Shown here: positions 55,115-64,000 of the stretch, in pieces
Layout: each line of letters opens with the position of its first letter
How positions within the stretch are numbered: the stretch's first letter is position 1
DNA from: CAMYOC01 sp963704875
GTDB taxonomy: Bacteria; Pseudomonadota; Gammaproteobacteria; Steroidobacterales; XN24
DNA: 64,000 bases
Assembly (NCBI GenBank): GCA_963704875.1
Contig: CAVPIA010000005.1
Span: 310,001 to 374,000 of the forward strand
Direction of reading: 5' to 3'
Translations under genes and position numbers: made by a program
Notes under the pieces: generated by a model
Seen by the model: the letters and a program-made list of their open reading frames with translations, nothing else
Database searches by the model: none
Told to the model about the DNA's origin: nothing

Positions 55115-55957
55115 CTACTTCAGATTGCGACGCAAAATGAAGCGTTCGATCAGCGTGCCTTCCGGCCTTGTTCCGCGCTCGCCATAGGCGAATGCCTGAT
55201 CCGGATAATTCTCCTTCAGCACCCTCATGGAGTCGGCGGCCAGTTCCTCCAGCCCCAATTGTCGATAGGCGCTGACCTGAATCTGCAGCGCCGTCACCAC
55301 AGACTCTGATTGCGGATAGGTCTCGAGCACGTAACGGGCGCGGTTGGCCGACGCGACAAAGGCCCCGCGACGAAGGTAGTAATTGGCGACATGTATTTCG
55401 TATCGCGCCAGCTGATTGCGCAAATAGACCATGCGTTGGCGGGCGTCTTCAGCATACGGGCTGTCAGGATACTGATTGGCTATGACCGAAAAACTGCGGA
55501 AGGACGATTCGAGTTTGTCCTGTGGCCGCTGGCTGGGGTCCGTTCCCACCAGTCTTTCCATAGGTCCTTTGCGCGGTTGAAAATTGACCAGACCCTTGAC
55601 GTAGTGGGCGTAATCCACCCGCGGATGGGTCGGGTTCTCCAGCAGGAACTGATCGGCTGACCCAATGGCGGACTCTGCTTCCCCGGCGCGGTAATACGCA
55701 TACATCAGATCGAGTTGAGCCTGTTTCGCGTATTCGCTGAACGGGTACACGGCCTGCAGATACTCGAGGCTGCCCACCGCGTAGTTGTAGTTGCCCAGGT
55801 TGAGCGCGCGCTCGCCCTTTTCAAACAGTTCGCGCGCGTCTTCGTTCGGGTCGATACTGGACTTGGAATTGGAGCAGCCGGTCGTGCCGAGCGCCAGGAC
55901 GCCGAGCATCAACATGATTCGGAACAGTTTTGAAACGTCTGGGTTCAAGAGATTCAC
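55115..55957 (-). CDS. bamD: Outer membrane assembly lipoprotein BamD
   Basis: Essential lipoprotein of the BAM complex that inserts beta-barrel proteins. Its 280 residues comprise a signal peptide with lipobox GTTGC (Cys28) and TPR repeats (ALNLGNYNYAVGSLEYLQ, YPFSEYAKQAQLDLMYAYY, YPDSPYAEDARQRMVYLRN, YYLRRGAFVASANRARYVL). The GTG start gives the signal peptide its positive N-terminus; an internal ATG would not. It is divergent from rluD, the classic arrangement. Confidence 0.95.
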   Translation of the reverse strand: MNLLNPDVSKLFRIMLMLGVLALGTTGCSNSKSSIDPNEDARELFEKGERALNLGNYNYAVGSLEYLQAVYPFSEYAKQAQLDLMYAYYRAGEAESAIGSADQFLLENPTHPRVDYAHYVKGLVNFQPRKGPMERLVGTDPSQRPQDKLESSFRSFSVIANQYPDSPYAEDARQRMVYLRNQLARYEIHVANYYLRRGAFVASANRARYVLETYPQSESVVTALQIQVSAYRQLGLEELAADSMRVLKENYPDQAFAYGERGTRPEGTLIERFILRRNLK

Positions 55958-56041
55958 CGGCGAGCTCGCCGCAGCCGAAACGGACCCGGATTATAGCGTA
56001 AACTCCAGCGTTCAATTGGTGAGCCCTGCAGGCCGGGGACG

Positions 56042-57013
56042 GTGCTGTTGAATAGCGAAACCCGCGAATTCCTGGCCGCGGTGCCAGATGCTCTCGCCGG
56101 CAAGCGCCTGGATCGGGCAGCGGCCGAAATGTTCCCGGAGTTTTCCCGTAACCGGCTCAAGCAATGGATCCTCGGCGGCCAGCTGACGATTGATGGCCAG
56201 CAAAGAAGGCCACGCGACCCGGTGTCGCCCGGTGAGCAGGTGAGGTTGCTCGCCCAGGCTGAGGCCCAGGTCGAGCTGGCGCCGGAGCCTATCCCGCTGA
56301 ACATCGTCTTTGAGGACGATGATCTCATTGTGATTAACAAGCCCGCTGGCCTGGTCGTGCATCCTGGCGCCGGCAACGCTGCGGGCACGCTGCAAAACGC
56401 GCTGCTACACCACCGGTCGACGCTTGCTGATGTACCGCGGGCGGGCATCGTGCACCGTCTGGACAAGGACACCAGCGGGCTGATGGTGGTGGCCGCCACC
56501 GTGTCTGCGCACACGGCTTTGGTCAGGCAGCTCGAGGCGCGCAGCGTCAGCCGCGAATACGAGGCGGTTTGCCAGGGTGTCCTGACTGCCGGTGGAACGG
56601 TGAATCAACCGATCGGGCGCCATCCTGTGGACCGGGTGCGGATGGCGGTGCGGGCGACCGGCAGACCGGCCATCACTCACTATCGGGTGATCAAGCGGTA
56701 TCGGGGCCACACTCATATGCTGGCAAAGCTGGAAACCGGGCGAACTCATCAGATCAGAGTGCACATGGCCCACGCCGGACACGCCTTGCTAGGCGACCCG
56801 GTCTATGGAGGGCGTCTGCGCGTGCCGGCGGGCGCCGCGCCGGAACTGATAGAAGCGCTCCGGCGATTCCGGCGTCAGGCGCTGCACGCGCGGCGTCTTG
56901 CTTTCCTGCATCCTGGCAGCGAACAGCTGGTGAGTTTCGAGGCGGATCTGCCTGAAGACTTTTCTCGCTTGCTGGCAGTGCTGGACAAAGACGCTGATAC
57001 TGCGGACAGATGA
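56042..57013 (+). CDS. rluD: 23S rRNA pseudouridine synthase RluD
   Basis: Makes pseudouridines 1911, 1915 and 1917 in helix 69 of 23S rRNA. Its 323 residues start with a GTG and include an S4 RNA-binding domain (about 18-75), the catalytic Asp141 in VHRLDKDTSGLMV, VINKPAGLVVHPG and TGRTHQIRVHMAHAGHALLG (motif length). Next to bamD, pgeF and clpB as in E. coli. Confidence 0.96.
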   Translation: MLLNSETREFLAAVPDALAGKRLDRAAAEMFPEFSRNRLKQWILGGQLTIDGQQRRPRDPVSPGEQVRLLAQAEAQVELAPEPIPLNIVFEDDDLIVINKPAGLVVHPGAGNAAGTLQNALLHHRSTLADVPRAGIVHRLDKDTSGLMVVAATVSAHTALVRQLEARSVSREYEAVCQGVLTAGGTVNQPIGRHPVDRVRMAVRATGRPAITHYRVIKRYRGHTHMLAKLETGRTHQIRVHMAHAGHALLGDPVYGGRLRVPAGAAPELIEALRRFRRQALHARRLAFLHPGSEQLVSFEADLPEDFSRLLAVLDKDADTADR

Positions 57014-57188
57014 TGCCGAGTGGATCCGCTTGTCCGAGGCTGGGGGGTTGCCCGGGGTGCCTGCGTCGCGATCAAATGCAGATGGATTTGGCACAGCCCC
57101 AGTTCCGCAGTTTTCGGTTGCCGATTTTCTGGCCTGGCGTTCGCGCGATACAGCGCGACCCTGATCCAGGTGCCCGCTATGCAAATTC

Positions 57189-57941
57189 ATGACTAATACG
57201 TCTGTGTTGATCCCGGACTGGCCAGCACCAGGCTCGGTCCGGGCAGTCTTTACCACGCGTGTGGGCGGCGTCAGCGCGGGTCCCTATGCCAGCCTCAATC
57301 TCGGTCTGCACGTCGGCGATGTTGCCGGGAATGTCCACACCAACCGCGAGCGCTTGCGCGAGCTCGCGAATCTGCCGCGGCCTCCGGTGTGGCTGGATCA
57401 GTGTCACGGCACCCGGGTGCTGGATCTCGACACGGACGTAGACGGAACCTTGCCGCAAAAGGCCGATGCTGCCACTGCGCAAACTGCCGGACGGGTTTGC
57501 GCGGTGCTGAGTGCAGATTGTCTGCCCGTCTTGTTGACGGATACCAGCGGCAGCTGTGTGGCCGCCGTTCATGCCGGTTGGCGAGGTCTGGCGGCGGGAG
57601 TGATCGAAGAGACAGTGATGGCGTTTGGTGGCTCGCCGTCCGTCATGCTGGCATGGCTGGGGCCGTGTATCGGTGCCAGCATGTTTGAAATCGGGCCTGA
57701 GGTCCGTGACGCTTTGTTGAAAGCCGATCCCGGCGCGAGCGGCTGCTTCCAGGCGGGCCGTGATGATCGCTGGCACGCCGATCTGCAGGGCCTCGCCCGG
57801 CGCCGGCTTGGCGGTTTGGGGGTGCAATCAATCACCGCGGCCGAAATCTGCACCTACAGTGACCCTGCACGATTCTTTTCGCACCGCCGAGATGGTCGCT
57901 GCGGCCGCATGGCCACACTGATCTGGCGCGAGATCGGCTGA
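57189..57941 (+). CDS. pgeF: Peptidoglycan editing factor PgeF (YfiH, laccase-like domain)
   Basis: Multicopper-like domain protein with amidase activity on wrongly built UDP-MurNAc intermediates carrying L-Ser. Its 250 residues include the metal-site motifs QCHGTRVL, SADCLPVLL, AVHAGWRGLAAGV and GPCIGASMFEIG. It follows rluD after 175 bp with no recognisable gene in the gap, and precedes clpB. Confidence 0.94.
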   Translation: MTNTSVLIPDWPAPGSVRAVFTTRVGGVSAGPYASLNLGLHVGDVAGNVHTNRERLRELANLPRPPVWLDQCHGTRVLDLDTDVDGTLPQKADAATAQTAGRVCAVLSADCLPVLLTDTSGSCVAAVHAGWRGLAAGVIEETVMAFGGSPSVMLAWLGPCIGASMFEIGPEVRDALLKADPGASGCFQAGRDDRWHADLQGLARRRLGGLGVQSITAAEICTYSDPARFFSHRRDGRCGRMATLIWREIG

Positions 57942-57948
57942 TACAACG

Positions 57949-57977
57949 CTTGAAAACCCGCTGAAGCCCCCCCATTT
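57949..57977 (+). promoter_or_regulatory. Sigma-32 heat-shock promoter of clpB
   Basis: CTTGAAA (57949-57955), a 14-nt spacer and CCCCATTT (57970-57977) match the RpoH consensus almost perfectly. It is 34 bp upstream of the clpB start. Confidence 0.92.
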
Positions 57978-58010
57978 CTGCGGGAGTGAAAGATTCAGTG
58001 GAGCATGCCC

Positions 58011-60587
58011 ATGCGCATGGATAAGTTGACGACCAAGTTCCAGATGGCGCTGGCGGATGCACAGTCCCTGGCTCTGGGCCAGGACAATCAGTTCATCGAG
58101 CCGGTCCATCTGATGACCGCCTTGCTTGACCAGGAAGGCGGCAGCTTGCGCCATCTGTTGAGCCGCGCAGGCGCCAAAGTGGATCAGCTGCGCTCGAGTC
58201 TCGGCGAGCAGCTTGAGCGCCTGCCGAAGGTCGAAGGCGCTGGCGGTGACGTGCACCTGTCTCAGGATCTGAACCGGCTGCTGAATCTCACCGACAAACT
58301 GGCGCAAAAACGCGGCGATCAGTACATCACCAGCGAGTTGTTCCTGCTGGCCGCGCTGGAAGACAAAGGCCCGCTGGCGGCGCTGCTGACCCAGGCCGGT
58401 GTGGTCAAGGGTGCGGTGGAGAAGGCGATTGAGGAGCTGCGCGGCGGCAAAACCGTCGACGACGCCAATGCTGAAGATACCCGCCAGGCGCTGGAGCGGT
58501 TCACCGTCGACCTCACCGAGAGGGCGGAGCAGGGCAAGCTGGATCCGGTCATCGGTCGTGACGATGAAATCCGGCGCACCATCCAGGTACTGCAGCGGCG
58601 AACCAAGAACAACCCGGTATTGATCGGCGAACCGGGCGTGGGTAAGACCGCGATCGTCGAGGGACTGGCGCAGCGCATCGTCAACGGTGAAGTTCCGGAA
58701 GGGATCAAGGGCAAGCGCATCCTGGCGCTGGATATGGGCTCGCTGATTGCAGGCGCCAAATTCCGCGGCGAGTTCGAGGAGCGGCTGAAGGGTGTGCTCA
58801 ATGATCTTGCCCGCCAGGAAGGGCAGGTCATCCTGTTTGTCGATGAGCTGCACACCATGGTCGGCGCCGGCAAGGCCGAGGGCGCGATGGATGCCGGCAA
58901 TATGCTCAAGCCCGCGCTGGCCAGGGGCGAGCTGCATTGCGTGGGTGCGACGACGCTGGACGAGTATCGCCAATACGTCGAGAAGGATGCCGCGCTGGAG
59001 CGCCGGTTCCAGAAAGTGCTGGTTGACGAGCCCACTGTCGAGGACACGATTGCGATCCTGCGTGGTCTGAAGGAGCGCTACGAAATCCATCATGGCGTCG
59101 AGATCACGGACCCGGCCATCGTTGCCGCAGCGATGCTTTCTCATCGCTATATTTCGGATCGACAACTGCCGGACAAGGCGATCGATCTGATCGACGAGGC
59201 GGGCTCGCGGATCCGCATGGAAATCGATTCCAAGCCGGAGCAGATGGACCGGCTCGAACGACGCATCATCCAGCTCAAGATCGAGCGAGAGGCGCTGCGC
59301 AAGGAGAAGGACGAAGCCTCGCGCAAGCGGCTGGACACGCTGGAAACCGAGCTTGGCGACCTGGAAAAGGAATTCGCCGATCTGGAGGAGATCTGGGTCA
59401 GCGAAAAGGCTGCAATGCAGGGAGCGGCCCAGATCAAAGAGGAGCTCGAGCGCGCGAGGATCGAATTGGATACGGCGCGACGGGCCAACGACCTGGGGCG
59501 CATGTCGGAGCTGCAGTACGGCCGCATACCGGAACTGGAAAAGCGCCTGGCACAGGCCGCGGAAGGTGAGAGCAAAGAAACCCAACTGCTTCGCAACAAG
59601 GTCACCGACGAGGAGATCGCCGAGGTCGTGTCGAAATGGACCGGCATTCCGGTCTCAAGAATGCTCGAGGGAGAGCGCGAGAAACTGCTGCGCATGGAAG
59701 AATCGATCGAGACCCGGGTCGTCGGTCAGCATGAAGCAGTGGTCACCGTCGCAAGCGCCATCCGCCGCTCCCGCGCCGGGCTGGCAGATCCCAACCGGCC
59801 GATCGGGTCCTTTTTGTTTCTTGGTCCGACTGGCGTCGGCAAGACAGAGCTGACCAAGGCGCTGGCCAACTTCATGTTCGACAGCGAAGACGCGATGGTG
59901 CGTATCGATATGTCCGAGTTTATGGAGAAGCACTCGGTGGCACGCTTGATCGGTGCGCCTCCGGGCTATGTTGGCTACGAGGAGGGCGGCTATCTGACCG
60001 AAGCGGTCAGGCGCAAGCCCTATTCGGTGATCCTGCTTGATGAAGTCGAAAAGGCTCACCCGGATGTGTTTAACGTGTTACTCCAGGTGCTCGACGACGG
60101 GCGGCTGACCGATGGGCACGGGCGCACGGTCGATTTCCGCAACACGGTCATTGTGATGACCTCAAACCTGGGCTCGCAGCGTATCCAGGAATTGGCCGGA
60201 GAGGCCAACTACCAGCGCATGAAGGAAGCCTGTCTGGAAGTCGTCGGTCAGCATTTCCGTCCCGAGTTTATCAACCGGGTGGATGACGTGGTGGTGTTCC
60301 ATCCGCTGGGGCTGGAACAGATCCGCATGATCGTGGACATCCAGCTCGGCTATCTGGAACGGCGGCTGGCCGAGCGCGACATGCAGATCCGTCTGACCGA
60401 CGAAGCCCGCACCCGCCTGGGTGAGGCCGGGTTCGACCCTGTGTACGGAGCGCGGCCGCTTAAACGAGCCATCCAGCAGCAGATCGAGAATCCCCTGGCG
60501 GAGTCGATCCTGCGCGGAGAATTCGCGCCCGGTGTCACGATCCGGGTGGATGCAGCTGAAGACGGCCTGAGTTTCACCAGCGACTGA
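58011..60587 (+). CDS. clpB: Disaggregating chaperone ClpB
   Basis: Hexameric AAA+ disaggregase acting with DnaK. The best start is the ATG at 58011 (MRMDKLTTKFQ), 7 nt after GGAG; ATGs at 58005 and 58017 also exist. Its 858 residues contain two Clp-N repeats, NBD1 (GEPGVGKTAIVEGLAQRI), a coiled-coil middle domain (about 405-525, typical of ClpB rather than ClpA/C), NBD2 (GPTGVGKTELTKALA) and the C-terminal small domain. Heat-shock regulation is indicated by its promoter. Confidence 0.98.
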   Translation: MRMDKLTTKFQMALADAQSLALGQDNQFIEPVHLMTALLDQEGGSLRHLLSRAGAKVDQLRSSLGEQLERLPKVEGAGGDVHLSQDLNRLLNLTDKLAQKRGDQYITSELFLLAALEDKGPLAALLTQAGVVKGAVEKAIEELRGGKTVDDANAEDTRQALERFTVDLTERAEQGKLDPVIGRDDEIRRTIQVLQRRTKNNPVLIGEPGVGKTAIVEGLAQRIVNGEVPEGIKGKRILALDMGSLIAGAKFRGEFEERLKGVLNDLARQEGQVILFVDELHTMVGAGKAEGAMDAGNMLKPALARGELHCVGATTLDEYRQYVEKDAALERRFQKVLVDEPTVEDTIAILRGLKERYEIHHGVEITDPAIVAAAMLSHRYISDRQLPDKAIDLIDEAGSRIRMEIDSKPEQMDRLERRIIQLKIEREALRKEKDEASRKRLDTLETELGDLEKEFADLEEIWVSEKAAMQGAAQIKEELERARIELDTARRANDLGRMSELQYGRIPELEKRLAQAAEGESKETQLLRNKVTDEEIAEVVSKWTGIPVSRMLEGEREKLLRMEESIETRVVGQHEAVVTVASAIRRSRAGLADPNRPIGSFLFLGPTGVGKTELTKALANFMFDSEDAMVRIDMSEFMEKHSVARLIGAPPGYVGYEEGGYLTEAVRRKPYSVILLDEVEKAHPDVFNVLLQVLDDGRLTDGHGRTVDFRNTVIVMTSNLGSQRIQELAGEANYQRMKEACLEVVGQHFRPEFINRVDDVVVFHPLGLEQIRMIVDIQLGYLERRLAERDMQIRLTDEARTRLGEAGFDPVYGARPLKRAIQQQIENPLAESILRGEFAPGVTIRVDAAEDGLSFTSD

Positions 60588-60702
60588 GCCTTGCAGACGA
60601 TCGGATGGCCGCGGGCGAGTATCCGGGCGCCTGCGTGTGTTCCGGTTACCGCTGCCCGAGGCAGGCGTGGACGCGGATCGCGATGGCTGGTCCTGCGTTG
60701 TC

Positions 60703-62349
60703 CTAACGTCTGCCGAACAGCATGGTGACGTTGATACGCCGGTTCTCGAATCCCGGCTTGAACCTGAAATCGTCGGTCTTGTGGACCAGGTTGGAATTGA
60801 ACATCACCAGCCGGTTGCAGCGATGGGGTACTACCACGCGATGATCGCCGGTGACATACGGGTCCAGTACTTCCGGCCGGTTGTTGTAGTCGTGGAAATT
60901 CCACTCTCGCGGCGCTTCCCACAGCGACACGATCAGGCCACCGGATTCGGGATCCAGATTGGCGTCATCCGGGCTTAACCAGAAATTCAGATTGACTGCG
61001 GCGGGATCCGCGTGGGCGGTGATCCCGGTCATGCTCTGATCGTAGATATAGGCCCACATCTGATTGAGAAAATGCGGGCCGACGATCTGTGGCATCCGCT
61101 GACGCATTTCCGCGGCGACCTGCAACAGCAGTTCGTTGCCAAAACCGTCTTCCATATACGAGCCGCAATAGCCGCGAGCCTTGCCATAGCCGAACCATAT
61201 CGTGGATCGATGCAGATAGCGCCGCAGCGCCGCCAGGGCCTCCGGGCGTAACAGATCGTCGACCACAACCACGCCCGGACCGCTGTCACGGTAGTCGGCC
61301 TGGATGCGATCGAAATCGAGCCCACGGTTCAGGGCGCCGCCATCCAGCGCCGGGGTCGGTTCCAGATGCACCAGTTTCTGCATCACCTCGCCGATCAGCA
61401 TGAATTGTTGCGGGTCCAGCACCACACGCTGGCCTTCGAGATTCCGGCTGGCGAGTTCATCGATGACCTGTCTGTAGCCATCACGCAATCTCTCGCTGGC
61501 CTCAACGGCAACGCCAATCGACGCCAGATGCTCCAATTGCTCCAGTTCCAGACGCAGGCTGTGCAGGGTGGTGTGGCGCTTGCCGGGGTCGCGCGCTGCA
61601 AGCGCTACCGCTTGCGGATCCAGGCGCCGGCGCCGAATCATCATGGCCTGGTGATAGCACTCCAGCGCGCCCGGCAGGTCATCGCGGTCTTTGTAGATCG
61701 TGCCCAGGTTACGCAACACATCCGCACGATCCGGCTGCCGCTTGAGCATATCCAGATAGATTTGCTCGGCTTCTTCGCCCGCGCCGCTTTCCTGCAGCGC
61801 GGCCGCGAGATTCTGGTTTGCCGAATCATCCCCCGGCTGCAGCGCGAGCGCGCGACGGTAATAGGCAACCGCGTCCGCGGGCCGGTTGGCGGTGTGATAA
61901 AGCGTACCGATGGCCAGTAACAGCTCGTGGTCCGGGGTGATGCTCCGGCAAAGGGCCTGAATCTCGCTGTTTGCCTGAGCGTGCTCGCCGGACTGCAGCA
62001 GGGCCTCGGCCAGCGCCAGCCGCCCGCCCGGGTCATCAGGCTGAGCTCGCCGATAGTTTTGCCACAGCGCCACCCAGGGCGCAGTCTCGCCCAGGCCACG
62101 GTAGGCGCTGCCCAGCAGGGTCGCGGCCTGCAGATTGCCGGGTTGAGCCACCATTGCAGCTTCCAGATGCGGCCGGCCCTGACGGAAATTGCCGGTTTGA
62201 ACCTCCAGTGCACCCAATACCAGCCGCAATTGCAGGTCATCCGGCTGCTGCCGGTGCAGGTCCCGCAACTGGTCCAGGGCCGCCTGGTGGGACCCGGCCT
62301 GGAACAGGCTCATCGCCGCCTGAAGTGTGTGCTCAATCGTGCTGTCCAT
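60703..62349 (-). CDS. TPR protein with a C-terminal 2-oxoglutarate/Fe(II) oxygenase-like domain
   Basis: 548 residues with the ATG at 62349. Residues about 5-250 form tandem TPR helices (AMSLFQAGSHQAALDQLRDL, LYHTANRPADAVAYYRRALA, LGTIYKDRDDLPGALECYHQ, each one unit). The last 170 residues look like a double-stranded beta-helix oxygenase: HxD at His446-Asp448 (TAHADPAAVNLNFWLS), a distal His523 (NLVHKTDDF) and Arg537/538 (ENRRINVTMLFG). Substrate unknown; TPR fusions of this kind could hydroxylate proteins. The upstream extension to 62421 contains a -10 box and was rejected. Confidence 0.75.
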   Translation of the reverse strand: MDSTIEHTLQAAMSLFQAGSHQAALDQLRDLHRQQPDDLQLRLVLGALEVQTGNFRQGRPHLEAAMVAQPGNLQAATLLGSAYRGLGETAPWVALWQNYRRAQPDDPGGRLALAEALLQSGEHAQANSEIQALCRSITPDHELLLAIGTLYHTANRPADAVAYYRRALALQPGDDSANQNLAAALQESGAGEEAEQIYLDMLKRQPDRADVLRNLGTIYKDRDDLPGALECYHQAMMIRRRRLDPQAVALAARDPGKRHTTLHSLRLELEQLEHLASIGVAVEASERLRDGYRQVIDELASRNLEGQRVVLDPQQFMLIGEVMQKLVHLEPTPALDGGALNRGLDFDRIQADYRDSGPGVVVVDDLLRPEALAALRRYLHRSTIWFGYGKARGYCGSYMEDGFGNELLLQVAAEMRQRMPQIVGPHFLNQMWAYIYDQSMTGITAHADPAAVNLNFWLSPDDANLDPESGGLIVSLWEAPREWNFHDYNNRPEVLDPYVTGDHRVVVPHRCNRLVMFNSNLVHKTDDFRFKPGFENRRINVTMLFGRR

Positions 62350-62406
62350 GTCCAATCCAGTGACGGCATCGCCTGGCCTGGCCCGTGTTCGCCGCCTGAA
62401 TCCGGG

Positions 62407-62449
62407 ATTATACCGAGCCACACGATTCTCAATCGGCAGCGGCTATAAT
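62407..62449. promoter_or_regulatory. Divergent -10 boxes
   Basis: TATAAT is present on the minus strand (62407-62412) facing the TPR gene and on the plus strand (62444-62449) facing the FmdB gene. Their -35 elements would overlap in the 31 bp between and are weak. Confidence 0.5.
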
Positions 62450-62567
62450 GGCTGGCCTTGGAATGCCCGCGAGCGCCCTCATTGTTAGTGCTGCCCCCTG
62501 ATGCGCAGTGAGTCGCCGAGGGCGTTACGCCGGACATTGCACAGGACATTGCATAGGAAGAGCACCA

Positions 62568-62933
62568 ATGCCGATTTATGAGTATGAATGTCAGGCCTGC
62601 GGCCACGTCCTCGATGCCCTGCAGAAGGTAAGCGATGATCCGCTGACGCATTGTCCGACCTGTGGCAAAGAGGCACTGAAGAAGTTGATTTCGGCGCCAC
62701 GCTTTCGGCTAAAGGGCAGCGGCTGGTACGAGACCGATTTCAAGGACAAAAACCGGCGCAATATTGCCTCCGGTGACTCGGGCGGATCTGACACGTCAAA
62801 CAGCGCCAGCGGCTCGGGTAAATCCGGGGCGAAAACCGCGGACGCAAAGGCGGACACCAAACCGACCTCCTCAGGCACTGCAGGTGGTGGCAGCAAGAGC
62901 AGCGGCGGCAAGTCTGACGCCAGCAGCAGCTAG
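62568..62933 (+). CDS. FmdB family zinc-ribbon regulatory protein
   Basis: 121 residues with the ATG at 62568 (MPIYEYEC). The N-terminal zinc ribbon has CQACG and CPTCG pairs and the typical LKKLISAPRFRLKGSGWYETDF (motif split at GSGWYETDF). The remainder is a low-complexity Ser/Gly/Lys tail (about 65-121). Family function is not established. It is commonly next to DUF502 and aspS, as here. Confidence 0.92.
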   Translation: MPIYEYECQACGHVLDALQKVSDDPLTHCPTCGKEALKKLISAPRFRLKGSGWYETDFKDKNRRNIASGDSGGSDTSNSASGSGKSGAKTADAKADTKPTSSGTAGGGSKSSGGKSDASSS

Positions 62934-62941
62934 GCTTGCCT

Positions 62942-63592
62942 GTGTTCAAGAGCCTGCGTCGCTATCTGGTCACCGGGGTCATCATCTGGGTGCCGGTGAT
63001 TGTGACTGTGCTGGTGGTCCGGTTTTTGCTCAGACTGATGGACCGGACGCTGGTCGTCATTCCGCCCGCTTACCAACCCGAGACGCTGCTGGGTTTCAAT
63101 ATCCCGGGGCTGGGATTGCTGCTGTCTCTGGTTATTCTGTTCCTGACCGGTCTGCTGGCCGCCAATCTGTTCGGTCGCAAGCTGGTCAGCTTTTCCGAAT
63201 CAATCCTTGCCCGGATCCCGCTGGTGCGTTCGATTTATGCCAGCGCCAAGCAGGTGGCGGAAACGGTGCTGTCGGATGGTGACACCTCGTTCAAACGCGT
63301 AATGCTGGTGCAGTACCCACGCAAGGGCGTGTGGAGCCTGTGTTTCCAGACCGCGACTGATCTCGCGGAGATCCAGTCACGTACCGAGTCAGAGGTCGTG
63401 TGCGTATTTGTTCCGACGACCCCGAACCCGACGTCCGGTTTTATTTTGTTTGTGCCGCGCAAGGACCTGATCAATCTCGATATGAGCGTGGATGAGGGTC
63501 TGCGCATGATTATTTCTCTGGGTGTAGTGGTGCCTCGATGGCGTCATCCGGAGGACCTGAACGCCCTTGCACCGGCCCAACCCGAAACGTAA
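62942..63592 (+). CDS. DUF502 family membrane protein
   Basis: 216 residues with the GTG at 62942 (7 nt after AGG); the TTG at 62936 is an alternative. Two membrane helices (about 10-30 and 55-77) precede a soluble domain with the conserved IPLVRSIYASAKQVAETVL and VFVPTTPNPTSGFILFVP. Function unknown. Position between FmdB and aspS is conserved. Confidence 0.9.
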   Translation: MFKSLRRYLVTGVIIWVPVIVTVLVVRFLLRLMDRTLVVIPPAYQPETLLGFNIPGLGLLLSLVILFLTGLLAANLFGRKLVSFSESILARIPLVRSIYASAKQVAETVLSDGDTSFKRVMLVQYPRKGVWSLCFQTATDLAEIQSRTESEVVCVFVPTTPNPTSGFILFVPRKDLINLDMSVDEGLRMIISLGVVVPRWRHPEDLNALAPAQPET

Positions 63593-63646
63593 GATCGGGC
63601 GCCTTTTTTCCCGCCGTACATGCTGCGGCCGAACCTGGAACACCTT

Positions 63647-64000
63647 ATGCGTAGCCATTACTGCGGCAAAATCGAAAAATCCCTGATCGATGAGACAGTC
63701 AGCGTCGCCGGCTGGGTCCATCGCAGGCGTGATCACGGCGGCGTTATCTTTATCGACCTGCGGGACCGGGAAGGGCTGCTGCAGGTCGTTTTCGACCCGT
63801 CAGACGATGCCGATCTGTTCGCCCTTGCTGAACAGCTGCGTGGGGAATTCGTAATCCGGGTCAGCGGTCGGGTTCGTGGCCGCCCGGAAGGCACAGTCAA
63901 TCCCAACATGCCCACCGGCGAAGTCGAGTTGCAGGCGGTCGAGATGGAGGTTCTCAGCCGCTCGGAGACGCCCCCGTTTCATCATGACGAGGCGGCAAGC
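63647..64000 (+). CDS. aspS: Aspartyl-tRNA synthetase, N-terminal part (cut by window edge)
   Basis: The first 118 codons, starting at the ATG at 63647, encode the OB-fold anticodon-binding domain of a class IIb synthetase: RSHYCGKI, VSVAGWVHRRRDHGGVIFIDLRD (motif GWVHRRRDHGGV), LLQVVFDP and the linker SRSETPPFHHDE. The catalytic domain lies beyond the right edge. The Asp-only versus Asp/Asn type cannot be judged here. Confidence 0.95.
   Translation, partial: MRSHYCGKIEKSLIDETVSVAGWVHRRRDHGGVIFIDLRDREGLLQVVFDPSDDADLFALAEQLRGEFVIRVSGRVRGRPEGTVNPNMPTGEVELQAVEMEVLSRSETPPFHHDEAAS

Noticed and set aside
57828..59585. 585-codon frame opposite clpB
   Set aside because: Mirror of the ClpB frame; sequence is rich in Leu/Gln/Arg as expected for an antisense artefact.

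Overview
The window comes from a GC-rich gammaproteobacterium. Its gene order combines neighbourhoods I know from Pseudomonas (murA, degS/algW, petABC, sspAB, diaA-yraN-lpoA, rsmI, rnpB, the mra/dcw cluster, then lpxC, a DUF721 gene, an M23 peptidase and secA) with one I know from Xanthomonas and relatives (yacG-zapD-coaE-pilD-pilC-pilB-pilA-pilR-pilS-sucC-sucD). A lineage near Lysobacterales/Xanthomonadales or Chromatiales is an inference from order alone. Coding is dense, with many 1-30 bp overlaps and many GTG starts.

Layout. 1-4.9 kb: end of an LPS/envelope block (kdsD, yrbG), then ibaG and murA split by a MITE-like inverted-repeat element, then a DegS-type protease. 5.1-8.8 kb: cytochrome bc1 (petABC) and the sspAB adaptor pair. 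8.8-13.1 kb: minus-strand lpoA-yraN-diaA and a FAD-linked oxidase. 13.1-14.4 kb: rsmI and RNase P RNA. 14.5-32.1 kb: a complete division and cell-wall cluster from mraZ to ftsZ, with a clear promoter and triple MraZ box. 32.1-38.8 kb: lpxC, dciA, a cyclic-di-GMP riboswitch in front of an M23 peptidase, secA and a Nudix-ThiE fusion. 38.8-49.1 kb: minus-strand yacG, zapD, coaE and the type IV pilus genes pilD, pilC, pilB, pilA, pilR, pilS. 49.4-53.1 kb: sucCD and nadE. 53.1-54.9 kb: a solitary SLOG plus 2TM (SLATT-like) protein of the kind linked to bacterial immunity. 55.1-60.6 kb: bamD, rluD, pgeF and clpB with a heat-shock promoter. 60.7-64 kb: a TPR/2-oxoglutarate-oxygenase-like protein, a FmdB zinc ribbon, a DUF502 membrane protein and the start of aspS.

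How the parts work together. Most of the window builds and divides the envelope: precursor synthesis (murA-F, mraY, murG, ddl), septal synthesis (ftsI, ftsW, lpoA), the divisome (ftsL, Q, A, Z, zapD), LPS (kdsD, lpxC), outer-membrane assembly (bamD), secretion (secA) and envelope stress (degS). The pilus block carries its own two-component system (pilS-pilR) and a textbook sigma-54 promoter in front of pilA.

The points most worth a second look are: the class I c-di-GMP riboswitch with a possible translationally coupled leader peptide before the M23 peptidase; the SLOG/SLATT-like gene set among housekeeping genes; a pilA gene broken by at least four frame changes although its promoter and terminator are intact; period 12-13 bp tandem repeats at several gene junctions; and the MITE-like element that supplies the ibaG stop codon and sits in the murA translation-initiation region.
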